Assembly (NCBI GenBank): GCA_027257055.1
Contig: JAPVLO010000138.1
Location: 1,674,001-1,738,000, forward strand
Length of the DNA stretch: 64,000 nt
Direction of reading: 5' to 3'
From: Cephalopachus bancanus
Taxonomy: Eukaryota; Chordata; Mammalia; Primates; Tarsiidae
Made by a program: the position numbers and the translations under genes. Position 1 is the first letter of the stretch. Each line of letters starts with the position of its first letter. Of this stretch, positions 38,044-48,500 are shown piece after piece. Below the pieces are notes generated by a model. That model was not told where the DNA came from and made no database searches. It was given only the letters and a program-made list of their open reading frames with translations.

Positions 38044-38382
38044 CATTTTACTGAATTTAATTGTAATATTTTTTGTGGCTGAAATATTTTCTACTGAATT
38101 CCACCTGCCTACAAATTGGCGACAACTGCAGTTTAATGAGTATGCCTTTTTTTTTTTTTTTTTTTTTTGGCCAGAATTACTATTGATTGCATTAAACAAA
38201 GAGAGTGATCTCAAATTTGGAAAGGTGCTCATGTTTGATGTCTGCATTCTTGTTTTGTTTGTTTATGAAAAAGGGAGGTCATCATAGACTGCGTTAGTGC
38301 AACAGGCTTGTCAAGAGGGCTACAGTTAAATCATTAAATTAGTTGATTTCAGATTTGGAAATGAGTCAAGTGTGCCCTACAT
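38044..38382. other. no gene seen; T22 tract
   Basis: Unassigned; a run of about 22 T at 38147-38168 has no recognisable antisense SINE body next to it. Confidence 0.4.
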
Positions 38383-38750
38383 CAGGGGTCCCCAACCTCT
38401 GGGCTGCAGACCGGAACAGATCCGTGGGCTGTTAGGAACCAGACCTCACTGCAAGAGGTGAGCAGCAGTTAAGCAGAGCTCCGTCTTCTGTCAGCTCAGT
38501 GGCGGCATCAGATTCCCACAGGATCAAATAAACTCTGTCGTGAACTGTGAACACAAAGGGTCTAGATTGCACACCCTTTATGAGAATCGAATACCTGATG
38601 ATCTGAGGTGGTGTTGCTACCTTTGAGAAGTAACTGCAAATACAGAGTAACATTAGTAGTGAAGTTTGACTGCAATCTCCACCTCCCTCTCCGTAGAAAA
38701 ATTGTCTTCCATGAACTAGTCCCTGATGCCCAAAAGTTTGGGGATCACTG
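38383..38750 (+). mobile_element. non-autonomous hAT-type DNA transposon
   Basis: The left end is CAGGGGTCCCCAACC and the right end GTTTGGGGATCACTG, imperfect inverted repeats. The body has GTTAGGAACCAGACCTCACT, GCAAGAGGTGAGCAGCAG and GATGATCTGAGGTGGTG, typical of a common mammalian hAT family. CCCTACAT (38375-38382) and CTCCACAT (38751-38758) form an 8-bp TSD with two mismatches, as expected for hAT. I give no subfamily name. Confidence 0.88.
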
Positions 38751-38758
38751 CTCCACAT

Positions 38759-40830
38759 CAGACAACATTTGCACCGTGAGCAAGGCCATAGAAGAACTCC
38801 ATGGAAAAATCTTACTAAATAGACCTCCACCTTTTAGAAACAAAATGGCTATTGTGGGTCTTAGCGAATGAGTGTTCTCATTTTTCTCTCTTCTTTTATT
38901 TGGCAAACAAAATAAGCAAACTCAAAAATCCAAACTTCAAATCTTTTTCAGGATCTATCTGTGACAACAATTTTGGGCACGTCAGTCCTATTCATACAAG
39001 GTGGTGTTCAAGAGGATGTTGGAGAAAATGTGAAGGAAAGCATGAGGTCTTTTTATACGCAGGTCTTTCAGTTGGAGGTCTGGGGATAAGAGGAAACGGA
39101 TACTAAGTTAAAAAATAATCTTGATAAATGATTTTTTTAAAAAAAATTGGTAGATGGGGATAATTGATAATACAATAAAAAAAATCACTTGGAAAACGAC
39201 TGATCCTGGATGGAGATTCGGGCAAATATAACCAGTGACCAGAACACAACAGATGCCAATAATATTAAGACCCTGAAAGCAAAAGATGCAGTCCATAGAG
39301 CTCTGGAAGATGAAAGGTTTGCTCTAATCCCCCTTCGTGAAAGCAGACTTTCTGCAGAGAGGAGATTTTAGTCCTAGAAGCATGAAACTTATAAAGAAAG
39401 GTTGTTTATTTTCTTCCACGCCATCGTTCCCCACTGTACCCTGAAGACAGATAAGATCAGTGAGAGTTTAGTGAGAAAATGGGTAATAAATCTGACATGA
39501 TATTGGGAAGGAAAGTGATAAAATGAGTTAATAGTTCTGCTTTACATTTAAAAAATGAAACTTTTGTGAAGGTAGATTCCCCCGCACCCACCATTTAATG
39601 AGTAATTGAATCAGTCTAAAATAATGAATAGGGCTAGTAAGGCAGAGAACGGATAAAAACGGTACATTCAAGCATCTCTTTGCAATAATCCTTGGCAAAC
39701 TTAGTATCTCATGACTCTGCTCACATAGTGAACTGTGTTCACCAGCACCATTGCATCACTTACTGCCCCTCAAATAAAATGTGGCATAATATCATCTCCA
39801 TAATCTTTGTTGTCTTCTTATCAGTTTGGTAGTACTCCTTCAAATCACTCTTTCATCTTCCAGAAAAGTCCATTGGGATCACAAAAATTCTGTATTGTCT
39901 TTCTCTAAATCCATGCTACTCACTTCCAGAACCAGTCATTGGACAAGCAGAGCACAGGACCCATGTCATTAGTTACCTTTCAATGTACATAATCCACATT
40001 CCAGTGAGAAACCCTGAACAACTTTATTAGTTGGTTAGCAACTTAGAGTTAAGTAAAGAGTAATAAATTATGATTGTCTTACTTTTAACTCAATTTTAAG
40101 AAATCTTTCCTGTGCTGGTTTGCTTTCTTGTTCTCCCACAGAGTAAGGATTCTAAAGGATTATTTTTTAGCTTTTATATCTATATTTCTTGCATTCACCT
40201 CCCATGGAAAGCGTGTTTCAGTTCTTATTTTAGCACTAGTATCTAACAGCCTAAAAAACATTTATTTAGAGTCCAAGAACATCACCTTAAGCTCAACTTG
40301 TTTAAATCCAGCTCTTTATCCCATTTCCAAACTAAGTTTCTTCTTGAAAAACATTTGTCACACCAGTACTACTCTGTAACATCATGTAATGTTTGACTCC
40401 ATTTTTCTTCATTAGAAATAAACGCTTGGCCATGTTTTTTGCACACCGTGTTTATATTTCTTGACTCAATTTTTAAAATATTTAAATTAAAATATAATGT
40501 GACACAGCATTGTTCACATGGCTGTAACCAAGGCCAATAATAGAGACTTGCTATATTTCTGGAAGCCCCTTCGTGAGTCTTTCTAATCATTAACCACTAC
40601 TTCACAGAGATGATTGGAAATACGACATCAAAAACCATAGGCTGGTTTTCCCTGTGTTTTTATCCTATGCAATTAGAATTATACAGTATGTATTTTTGTT
40701 TGTTTGTTTGTTTTTCAGACAAAGGTTATTAGAGAAAGAGAGGAGAAAAGAAAGGGAGACATGCCAGAGCTGGCATGGGTGATAGAAACTGCAAATACAG
40801 TATGCATTATTTTAGTCTTATGACTTCTTT
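38759..40830. other. no gene seen; unassigned sequence
   Basis: No repeat family was recognised except a short (GTTT)n at 40697-40716. Small open frames without domains. Confidence 0.45.
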
Positions 40831-40959
40831 CTCTCATGCTAGAGTCCAGCTCCAGGAGAGAGTCAGGGCTTGAGACGGAGGAATCAGGAAGTGGCGAAAA
40901 AGAAAAGACGAAAACGACAGGAATCCTCTTCCTGGGGAGAGCTCAAGACTCTGCCAACT

Positions 40960-40969
40960 TTTATTTATT
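40960..40969 (-). terminator. LTR polyadenylation signal
   Basis: Two overlapping AATAAA hexamers on the minus strand, starting about 10 bp after the TATA box. Having AATAAA between TATA and cap site fits a short-R class II LTR. Confidence 0.75.
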
Positions 40970-40978
40970 TTTCACAAG

Positions 40979-40987
40979 CTTATATAG
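40979..40987 (-). promoter_or_regulatory. LTR TATA box
   Basis: Minus-strand CTATATAAG lies about 140 bp before the LTR 3' end, the expected place at the U3/R border. Confidence 0.8.
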
Positions 40988-41924
40988 GTTTTCCACTCAG
41001 CTCTGTACCCACAAATGTATCTTGTGTTGCTAACCAAACGCCCACGTACATCCTTTTTGCACTCACAATAAGGTTGACCTTTAACAATTTCAGCCACAGA
41101 TGGTGTTTTTCTTAAGTCAAACATTTATGAACGTCCTGGTTTTCTTCCTAACTTTCTCATAACTATTTACTATTATAGGCCTATAATATCCTTACCCTAT
41201 AAAGCTAAACCTTGACCCTAAGTCTTATTTAAACTTACTTACTACTATATATTTATTTCTGTTAATCTTATTTCTATCCTTATGTCTCTATATTTTCTTA
41301 ACTATCACTTATGCTATTATATATCTCTTATCTTACTAGTTTATCTTATCTTACTCTTATTATTAATATTCTAAATTCTATCTTTATTAAACTACTTATT
41401 TAATCCTAAAATATCTTAACCTATTTTTTATCTCAAACGGTTGTTTTCTACACGCTCTCAGCTGGGTCTTGTTTATGAGAAAGTGGCTGACTCATTCTTC
41501 TTGGCCTCCTGCTGTTAACTGAAAAACATCCTTACACACCCTAAGGGGCACCCTTTTTGCTGCAATCTCACCTCCATTATGCCTATGTATAATTTTTGCT
41601 GTCAAATACCATCATCCATTTCCGCATCTATTATCTCAGTTAAAGAGGGAACATTCTCAAGCCTATGCACGCAATCCTTCAAAGTTAGGGAAGGTCCATC
41701 AACAGGATCCATGGGGCTTTGCCTCCGTCATGGCCGCATTTTACTGGGGCCTTGCTCCCAGCCGGTGTTTTTCCTGTTTTCAGGTTCCTTTTACCTTACT
41801 TTTACTAGTGATTGCGGCTCCCGGCACTCTCAAAGTTACATTTATGAGATTAGTCTACATCGTGAATAGCTATAGAAGCACAAATTGTATTTTTTATCAT
41901 TAAAAAAAATCTTGATTCAGATAT

Positions 41925-42590
41925 ACAGTATTCTAATTAGGATTTTTTACATCATATTCTGAGAAACATTGATCTATAAATTTTCTTTATTGTAATGTCC
42001 TTGTCAAGTTTTGCTACTAGTTATGGGGGTCTCATAAAGCAAGTTGAAAAACATGCAGCATTTCTCATTCCCTAGGAAAATTTATGTGTGTTTTATATTA
42101 TTCTTCATTAAATGTGTGGTCAAATTTTTCAGTGCCACCAACTGATCGTGAAGTTTACTTGTGAAAAAGTTTCTGATATGAAATTTCAGTTTCTTTTATA
42201 GATTTATGACTTCCCAGATTTTTTGAAATAACTTGTTGCATCATTTTGGTAAGTTAAGTTTTTCTAAGAATGCTTTTCCCATTAATTTGTAGCATTAATT
42301 TGCCCCTTATGTCTGCTTGCTATGTTTTTAACATCTAGTTTATATAGTAATGTTCTCATATTTCATTCCTAATATTGATTTTATTTGTTTTCTTTTTATT
42401 CTTGATTAATCTTAACAGAAATTTATGAGCTTATAGGCTTTGCAAAGAAGCAAGTTCTAGTGATGTTGGTTCTTTCTCTTGAAGTTTTTTTTTAATCAGT
42501 TACTATTGTAAATTTTATTGTCATTGTATTCTTTTACTTGGTTTACTCTTCTTATATTACTGTTTTCCTGTATTCTTACTCTGTGTGCAT
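41925..42590 (-). repeat. old L1 ORF2 relic, antisense
   Basis: GATCTATAAATTTTCTTTATTG, TAATGTCCTTGTCAAGTTTT and GGGGTCTCATAAAGCAAGTTG are the antisense of the L1 reverse-transcriptase region as seen in old L1M elements. The rest is strongly decayed. Confidence 0.6.
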
Positions 42591-42594
42591 ATAC

Positions 42595-43677
42595 TTCTTA
42601 TTTTGAAATAATTATAGATTTGCATGCAGTTTGAGGTAATCATACAGAGAGGATCCCTGTATACTTACCTGAGTTTCTCCCAGTGGTAGCATCTTAAATA
42701 ACAATAGCAAAACATCACAATTAGGAAATTGATTTTGTTGTAGTCCACCAATCTTATTAGGATTGTATCAAATTTTACACATACTTGTATATGTGTTTGC
42801 ACATTTAGTTCTATGCAAATTTATTGCATGTATGATCTAATGCAACCAACACTTGAGTCAAGTTATAGAACTACTGATAACCACAAGGATTTTTTTTTTT
42901 TTTTAATGTAGTCACATCAACCTATCCTTCTTCTGCTCAGTCTTTAGCTCCTGGCAACCACTAATTTTCTCAGAATCTCTATGATTGTATAAGTTTAAGA
43001 AAGTTATATAAATGAAATCACACAGAATGTAACCTTCTGAAATTGGCTTTTGTCACTCAACATGATGCTCTTGAACTTCACCAGGACATTTCACTTAGTC
43101 ACAGTCCTCTCCTTTCTAATACTAAACAGTGTTCCATAGCATGGATGTAGCAGAGTGGTTTAACTATTCACTCACTGAAGGACATTTGGGTTATTTCCAG
43201 TTTGGGACTTTTAAAATAGAACTACAATGAACATTCCTGTGTGGGTCTCTAAATAAACATACGTATTCATTTTTTGGAACAACGCCTGCTATTGTATCTT
43301 CTCAAAATTCATATATTGAAATCCTAACCCCTGTATAATGGTAGTAGGAGGTGGTGCCTTTGGGAGGTAATTCAGTTTAGATATTTTTATGAGGTTGGAT
43401 CCCTCATAATAGGATCAGGTGCTCCTATGAAAAGAGATGACAGAGAGGTTGCTGCTTCTCTCTCTCCACAACGTAGAGACACAAGAAGAAGCTAGTCACC
43501 TGCAAGCCATGAAGACAGCCCCGCCAAGGAACTGAATCAGCTGGTACTTTGATCTAGTCCTTCCCAGCCATAGTACCGTAAGAAATCAAACTTGTTGTCT
43601 ATGGTATTTTGTATGGTAGCCTAAACTAACTAAACAATAATATCCAAGAGTGCAATTGTTAGGTCATATGGTAAGTG
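42595..43677 (-). repeat. old L1M: 3' part (ORF2 end/3' UTR), minus orientation
   Basis: The complement reads as L1M ORF2 C terminus to 3' UTR: TGCACTTACCATATGACC, AAATAACCCAAATGTCCTTC, TAGTGGTTGCCAGGAGCT and CATTTATATAACTTTCTT. It is interrupted by an MLT1 LTR at 43287-43636, and 43637-43677 continues it exactly. Together with 43687-44241 it forms one inverted insertion. Confidence 0.85.
43287..43636 (+). mobile_element. MLT1-type MaLR LTR inserted in L1M
   Basis: TCTCAAAATTCATATATTGA, GTGCCTTTGGGAGGTAATTC, GATCAGGTGCTCCTATGAAA, GCAAGCCATGAAGACAGCCC and TTGTCTATGGTATTTTGT follow the MLT1 LTR. TG and CA ends fit. L1M sequence is split across it, so MLT1 is the younger of the two. Confidence 0.85.
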
Positions 43678-43686
43678 CATGCAAAA

Positions 43687-44241
43687 GAGCCCTGATCTAA
43701 ATCTCTTACTTTATACAAAAATTAACTTAAAAGTTGACCATAGACCTAAATGGAAAATATCAAAGTATATAATTTTTAAGAAAAACCATAGAGAAATTCT
43801 TTGGGAACCAAGGCTTAATGAAGGAATCTTAGACTTGATACCAAAATATGATCCTGAAAGAAATAAAAAGGATAACTTGGAATTCATCAGAATTAAAAAT
43901 TTTTGCTGTGCAAAAGACCTTGTTAACAGAATGAAAAGACACTCGACAATATAGAAGCAAGTCAATTAGAAAATAGTAAATTAAATAAGCAGACATTTTT
44001 TAATGATGAGTTTACATAAGTGGCAAAAAAAAAAACCAACCACTTAAGACATTCAATACCATTAACCATCAAGGAGCTGAAAATTAAACCACAATAGGAT
44101 AACAGTACATTCCTATCAGAGTGACAAAAATAAAAAACTAGTAACATCAAATGTTGACAAGGATACAAGGCAATGGTATCACTCATACACGGATGGAAGA
44201 AGTATAAATCCAGCCTTGAAAATAGTTTGGAGGTGTCTTAC
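43687..44241 (+). pseudogene. old L1M: ORF2 C-terminal part, inverted to plus orientation
   Basis: Plus-strand translation gives LYTKINLKVDHRPKWKIS, NKKDNLEFIRIKNFCCAKD and, after decay, matches to the 'caaatgttgacaaggat' and 'aatagtttggaggtgtc' codons of L1 ORF2. It ends at the point where the minus-strand piece (43677 leftwards) takes up the L1 sequence. This is the layout left by twin priming. Confidence 0.8.
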
Positions 44242-44299
44242 TTTATATATACTAAATAACATAATCATTAATATTATTCTTTAGGATTTAGTATTCAGT

Positions 44300-44700
44300 T
44301 AACTCTCATTTACATTTGCTCTTCTATTTACTTTTCAATACATTTTTATTTAGTTTTATAAATCTTGCTTTTTCCTATGGGATAATTTTCCTTCTGCCTG
44401 AAGAACTCCGTTTAACATTTCCTTTAATGTTTAAATAAAAATTATCTTATATTTTTATTTGGTTTAAATATATTTACAATGATTTTTCTCAGTTTTTGTT
44501 CAAAGCTTATCCAGTTGTTAGCCTTCCTTTTTGTATTCCTCAACGTGGAGCAGATATTATAGATTTTAATAGTTATAAAGGTAATTTAAGACTCTATCGA
44601 ATTTTATTTTCTCTTTTTCTTAGGAAGACATGAAATTTTGATTTTTCTAAGTATGCCAAACATCTTCTCAGACTCTAAGTCTCTAAACTACAGGTTTTGA
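44300..44700 (-). repeat. possible old L1 3' UTR fragment, antisense
   Basis: TTCCTTCTGCCTGAAGAACT and CCGTTTAACATTTCCTTTAA is a signature of antisense L1M 3' UTR; the rest is decayed. Confidence 0.45.
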
Positions 44701-46160
44701 TTTGGCAAACTCCTCAAGTAAAAACATGCTGCCTTACTTTCACCTTCCCCCTAAATCTCGGTTTCCAAAATCTACCATGCTGTACACACTCTGCAATGCC
44801 TTTAGAACCACAAATGTATTTGTGTGTATGTGTATGTATGTAGAGAGAGGATTCAACAACAACAACGATGACCAATATCCTCTATATGTTTTTTAGCTGT
44901 TCTCAGTTAGGAGGTTGGTTCAAAATGATACAGTTTCCTCTTGCTAGAAGATATCCTGAGCAGCACCTTCCGAACATTCTTGCTACTTGAGCAGTCCCAT
45001 GCTTCGTGAGTTGAATCTCACCTCCCAAGTCTACTGTGTAGATGATAGCTATGGGCATGTGATAGAGGCTTCACCAATCAGACTTGTGCATGTGAGACTT
45101 CAATTTGGAAATCAGCATCATGAAATAAGACGCCTTAATGGTTCCATTTTGCTGGAGAGAGGTAGCAAAGGAAGTTGTTTTCTCTAGTGCTCACAAAATA
45201 GCACCAGTAGCCATGGTTTTCTCACTGACTAGTTTTTAGCTATTGCTCCTAGGAGCTTTGGCTTGAACCTACATCCAGCTCTCCCAACGATTCTTTGAGC
45301 TACACAATAGCCTTTTAATTAACTGTTAACTAATTAATCAGCTAGAATTGTGTTTTTCAGCTTCAAAGAAGAACGAAGCTATGTTGATTTAAATTAGTCT
45401 CAGAGTTTTATTAGGCTTTTTCCCCTTGAAATGTTGGTTTTCTATCATTGTTTCTCTAAACTTACCACTTCACATATTACACAAGGCTTATCTTAAATTC
45501 AGACCTGGGCTGTGTGACACTCATTTAATGACCTCCTAACCCGTAGATTTTCTTTCTACAATAAGGACCATTATCAGTTTTACAGCATTTAGCAGAACTT
45601 TGATCAAGTTATTCTACCAATGCATGACTTTTGCTTCTGATAGTAAAATGTTCATAATTTTAAGTATGTGCGTATTTATTCTCACACCACAGTATATACT
45701 TCTGAATTTTTTAAAGTTGCTTGCTGCAGCATTCTTCAGGCACACTTTTTTCCCCCTCAGTCTCATGTTTACCCTGGATTCTATGAGCTTAGGGATTTTC
45801 TCCTTTCTCTGTAGCCACTATACAAATATATTCAACTTTTTAAAATGAAAGGCTAATTATCAACCAAGTTTTCTATATGTAGTCTAGGGCAAGGAATCTT
45901 AAAGATATCACATCAAATGTTTTAAAAGGCGAGAAAATAATTCAGGCTTTCCTGAATCCCCTCTCAATTATTTTTGCTCAAAATCATCTTAAATTCAACT
46001 TAGTATGTATTTACCTAGTTAAAAAGAAACATAAAATTAATACCACTAAATCAGAGATGTTGAAGTAAGAATTTATAAGAAAATGTACATAATCATTAAA
46101 AACTAATAAAATAAACTGTACAACGTATTTTACTTCAGTTTATTTTCAAACGATCTAAAA
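44701..46160. other. no gene seen; possibly old repeats
   Basis: 44940-45320 (CCAATCAGACTTGTGCATGT, GCTCCTAGGAGCTTTGGCTT, TTTGAGCTACACAATAGCC) looks repeat-like, but I cannot assign it. The remainder is unassigned. Confidence 0.4.
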
Positions 46161-46163
46161 TAA

Positions 46164-46431
46164 TGTGGCAGTCCATTCAGGCTGCTGTAACAAAATACTG
46201 TAAGTTGGGCAGCTTATAAACAAGATAAATTTATTTCTCATTGTTCTAGAGGATGAAGGTTCAAGATCAAGGTGACTGTAGATGTGGCGTCTGGCTAGAG
46301 CTCGCTTTGTGGGTTGGCAAGAGCTCCTTCTCACTTTGTTCCCGTGATAAGGAAGCTCTGTGGAGCCTCTGTCCTTAGGAGTTAGGATTTCAACATACAA
46401 ATTTTGGGGGGCACAAACATGAAGACCGTAG
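46164..46431 (-). mobile_element. MaLR LTR, antisense, internally deleted
   Basis: CAGTCCATTCAGGCTGCTGT, AACAAAATACTGTAAGTTGG, GATAAATTTATTTCTCATTG and AGGATTTCAACATACAAATT are the two ends of an antisense MaLR-type LTR with its AATAAA (complement near 46229-46234). The middle of the LTR is missing. Confidence 0.82.
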
Positions 46432-47016
46432 GAGTAAGCTCTAATCTTTGAACACTTTTTAAGATAATACTCTTTCCTTTTTGTTCTTCAGCTTCTGCAA
46501 GTTTGCACACTAACACCACAAAATCTAGTCTTCGATTACATATTGCCTAAGTTATTGTTGCTTCACGTGTGATGATCTTATTACGTTAATACTTTGAAAA
46601 TGTAGAGAACGAGCTATTTTTTGTAGTAACGCTAAAAGAACTTGAGCTAAAACCAAACATATAGTAGGAGCGCAGTTGACGCTTGAGAATTTCAAAAAAT
46701 GCTGAGAAACCTAGTTAAAGAACTTGCCTTAAGTGAATATCAATATTCTTGAAGTGAGTTATGAAAATTAAATTTTTTGATTGCTCAATTATAACCTTAG
46801 GAACAGCAGGAAAGTGACTGTGGCAAATGAGTCAACAGCATTTGAATAGAGAGACAAAGGATTGATTAAGGAAAATAATTAAAGATCACAAAATCGTTCT
46901 CTCTTGTAAAAGTGCTTGGGACTAGTGGCAGATATTTAAAGAAAGAGAACATTAGGCAGTAAGAACAATGCAAGGCAAATTAGAATACATAAAAGGAATA
47001 TGAACCAAATGACATT
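46432..47016. other. no gene seen
   Basis: Unassigned sequence. Confidence 0.45.
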
Positions 47017-47032
47017 AAAAGGAAGATTCTGA

Positions 47033-47329
47033 CCGGGCTCAGTGGCTCAGCCTGTAATCCCATGCCTTGGGAGGCCAGGGTGAGTGAATTGCCTGAGGCC
47101 GCAGGTTCGAAACCCGCCTGGGCAAGTTGGAGAGACCTCATCTCTACAATTAAAAAAAAAGAAAAATTAGCCGGGCGTGGTAACGCACACCTGTAGTTCC
47201 AGCTACTCGGAAGGCTGAGGAGGAAGGATCGCCAGAGCCCAGCGGGTCGAGGCTGCTGTGGCTGGGAGCGGCCACTGCACTCCAGTCTGGGCGACAGAGT
47301 GAGACTCCGACTCAAAAAATAAAAAATAA
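47033..47329 (+). mobile_element. derived Alu, intermediate type, with TSD
   Basis: It has GGCTCAGCCTGTAATCCC (A-box deletion) and GCAGGTTCGAAACCCGC but keeps GGGCAAGTTGGAGAGACC, so it lacks the 4-base deletion of the youngest type. Perfect 16-bp TSD AAAAGGAAGATTCTGA at 47017-47032 and 47330-47345. Tail is (AAAAAAT)n-like. Confidence 0.96.
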
Positions 47330-47345
47330 AAAAGGAAGATTCTGA

Positions 47346-47617
47346 TGAAATGAACAGGGTTACAGAAAGCATACAAAAAGCAAAATCGAGGCAAAATTAT
47401 ACAAAGAGATACTAGGACTAAATGAAGGTGAAGCAGCAAATAATGTTTTACCAATAGATACGTTATGATTTGAGATGACAAAAAAACACAATACAAGATG
47501 AATGCAGCCTCAAAGACAGAGAGCTAATTAGAAATAAAGCCAAGAAAAAATCATAAATGATAGATTCATTTGTACATATTAAAAAATGATCATCAAGGAG
47601 CAATGAGAAAATATTTT
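47346..47617. other. no feature seen
   Basis: Unassigned spacer between two Alus. Confidence 0.4.
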
Positions 47618-47911
47618 GCCGGGCTTGGTGGCTCAACCTGTAATCCCAGCACTTTGGGAGGCTGAGGCGAGTGGATTGCCTGAACTCGCGCGTTCGAGAC
47701 TCGCCTGGGCAGCTTGGTAAGACCTCGTCTCTACAATGAATCAAAAATTAGCTGGGCATGGTAGCGCACACTTGTAGTTCTGGCTACTTGGGAGGCTAAG
47801 GCGAAAGGATCGCCGGAGTCCAGCTGGTAGAGGCTATGGTGGCCAGGAGCGTGCCACTCCACTCCAGTAGGGGTGACGGAGTGAGACTCCAACTCAAATA
47901 TATATATATAT
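47618..47911 (+). mobile_element. derived Alu, intermediate type
   Basis: GGCTCAACCTGTAATCCCAG, GCGCGTTCGAGACTCGCC and GGGCAGCTTGGTAAGACCTC: A-box deletion present, CTTG still there, and CCCAGCACTTTGGG in the old form. The tail ends in TATATATA. Confidence 0.94.
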
Positions 47912-48481
47912 TTCAGTGTCCTACTATCAACAAAAAACTGTGTGACTTTGTGCTTCAAAAGAAAATATACAGTAAGAATAAATGTTTCTCCAAAATGATT
48001 TAACTTAATTTGGCAAAGAAAAGTTTGAAGATTTCAAGATTGAGAATTTTCACCAAAATTATAGAGTATATACTTTTTATTTACCTAAAATTAGAGTACC
48101 TTGACTATTAGTGGCTTTCAAAGGTATTAAAAACATCTTTCTAATAATAGCACGTTACTACATCAATATATTTATAACAAACATTATATTTATAAATAAA
48201 CATTTAAATGAAGATATTTTTCTATTTGCAGAATTCTCTAGGTGCTCTGTAGTTTCCATTGTTACTTAACACAAATAATTTTACTGCTTACTTAAAGATA
48301 TTTTTTAGTAGATGCTTGCTTTTTTGCACAAATGTAACATAGAATCTGATAAGGAGTTAAGATTGTTGTAGCTGACTTACTGTAGTAGCTTCAACCTAAA
48401 AAGCGGCATTCTGTAGTAGTCCACTAGATGTCACTCAAGATAAGCTTTCCCCCCTAACAACCCCCAACTCCCCTTAATCTT
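47912..48481. other. no gene seen
   Basis: Unassigned AT-rich sequence. Confidence 0.45.
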
Positions 48482-48500
48482 AAAAAAAAAAGTTAATTCA

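Larger units (their letters stand above)
40837..41826 (-). mobile_element. solo LTR of a class II (ERVK/IAP-like) endogenous retrovirus
   Basis: A 990-bp element starts TGCCGGGAGCCGC on the minus strand, the usual start of class II LTRs, and ends CTCTAGCA. It is flanked by the exact 6-bp repeat CTCTCA at 40831-40836 and 41827-41832; 6 bp is the class II target-site size. Inside are a TATA box and AATAAA close together, as in betaretrovirus-like LTRs with a very short R. There is no primer-binding site, gag, pol or env next to it, so it is a solo LTR left by recombination between two LTRs. The middle is very AT-rich and carries several GATAA motifs (41327-41350). Confidence 0.92.

Noticed and set aside
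40836..41115. Basic Arg/Lys-rich open frames (MRRRNQEVAKKKRRK)
   Set aside because: They lie antisense in the U5/R end of the solo LTR and have no protein family match.
41536..41826. Boundary of the LTR at CTTACA (41536) with a retroviral open frame beyond it
   Set aside because: That boundary has no flanking direct repeat. Extending to 41826 gives the exact 6-bp CTCTCA duplication and a class II LTR start, so the extra sequence is U3 and not internal coding sequence.
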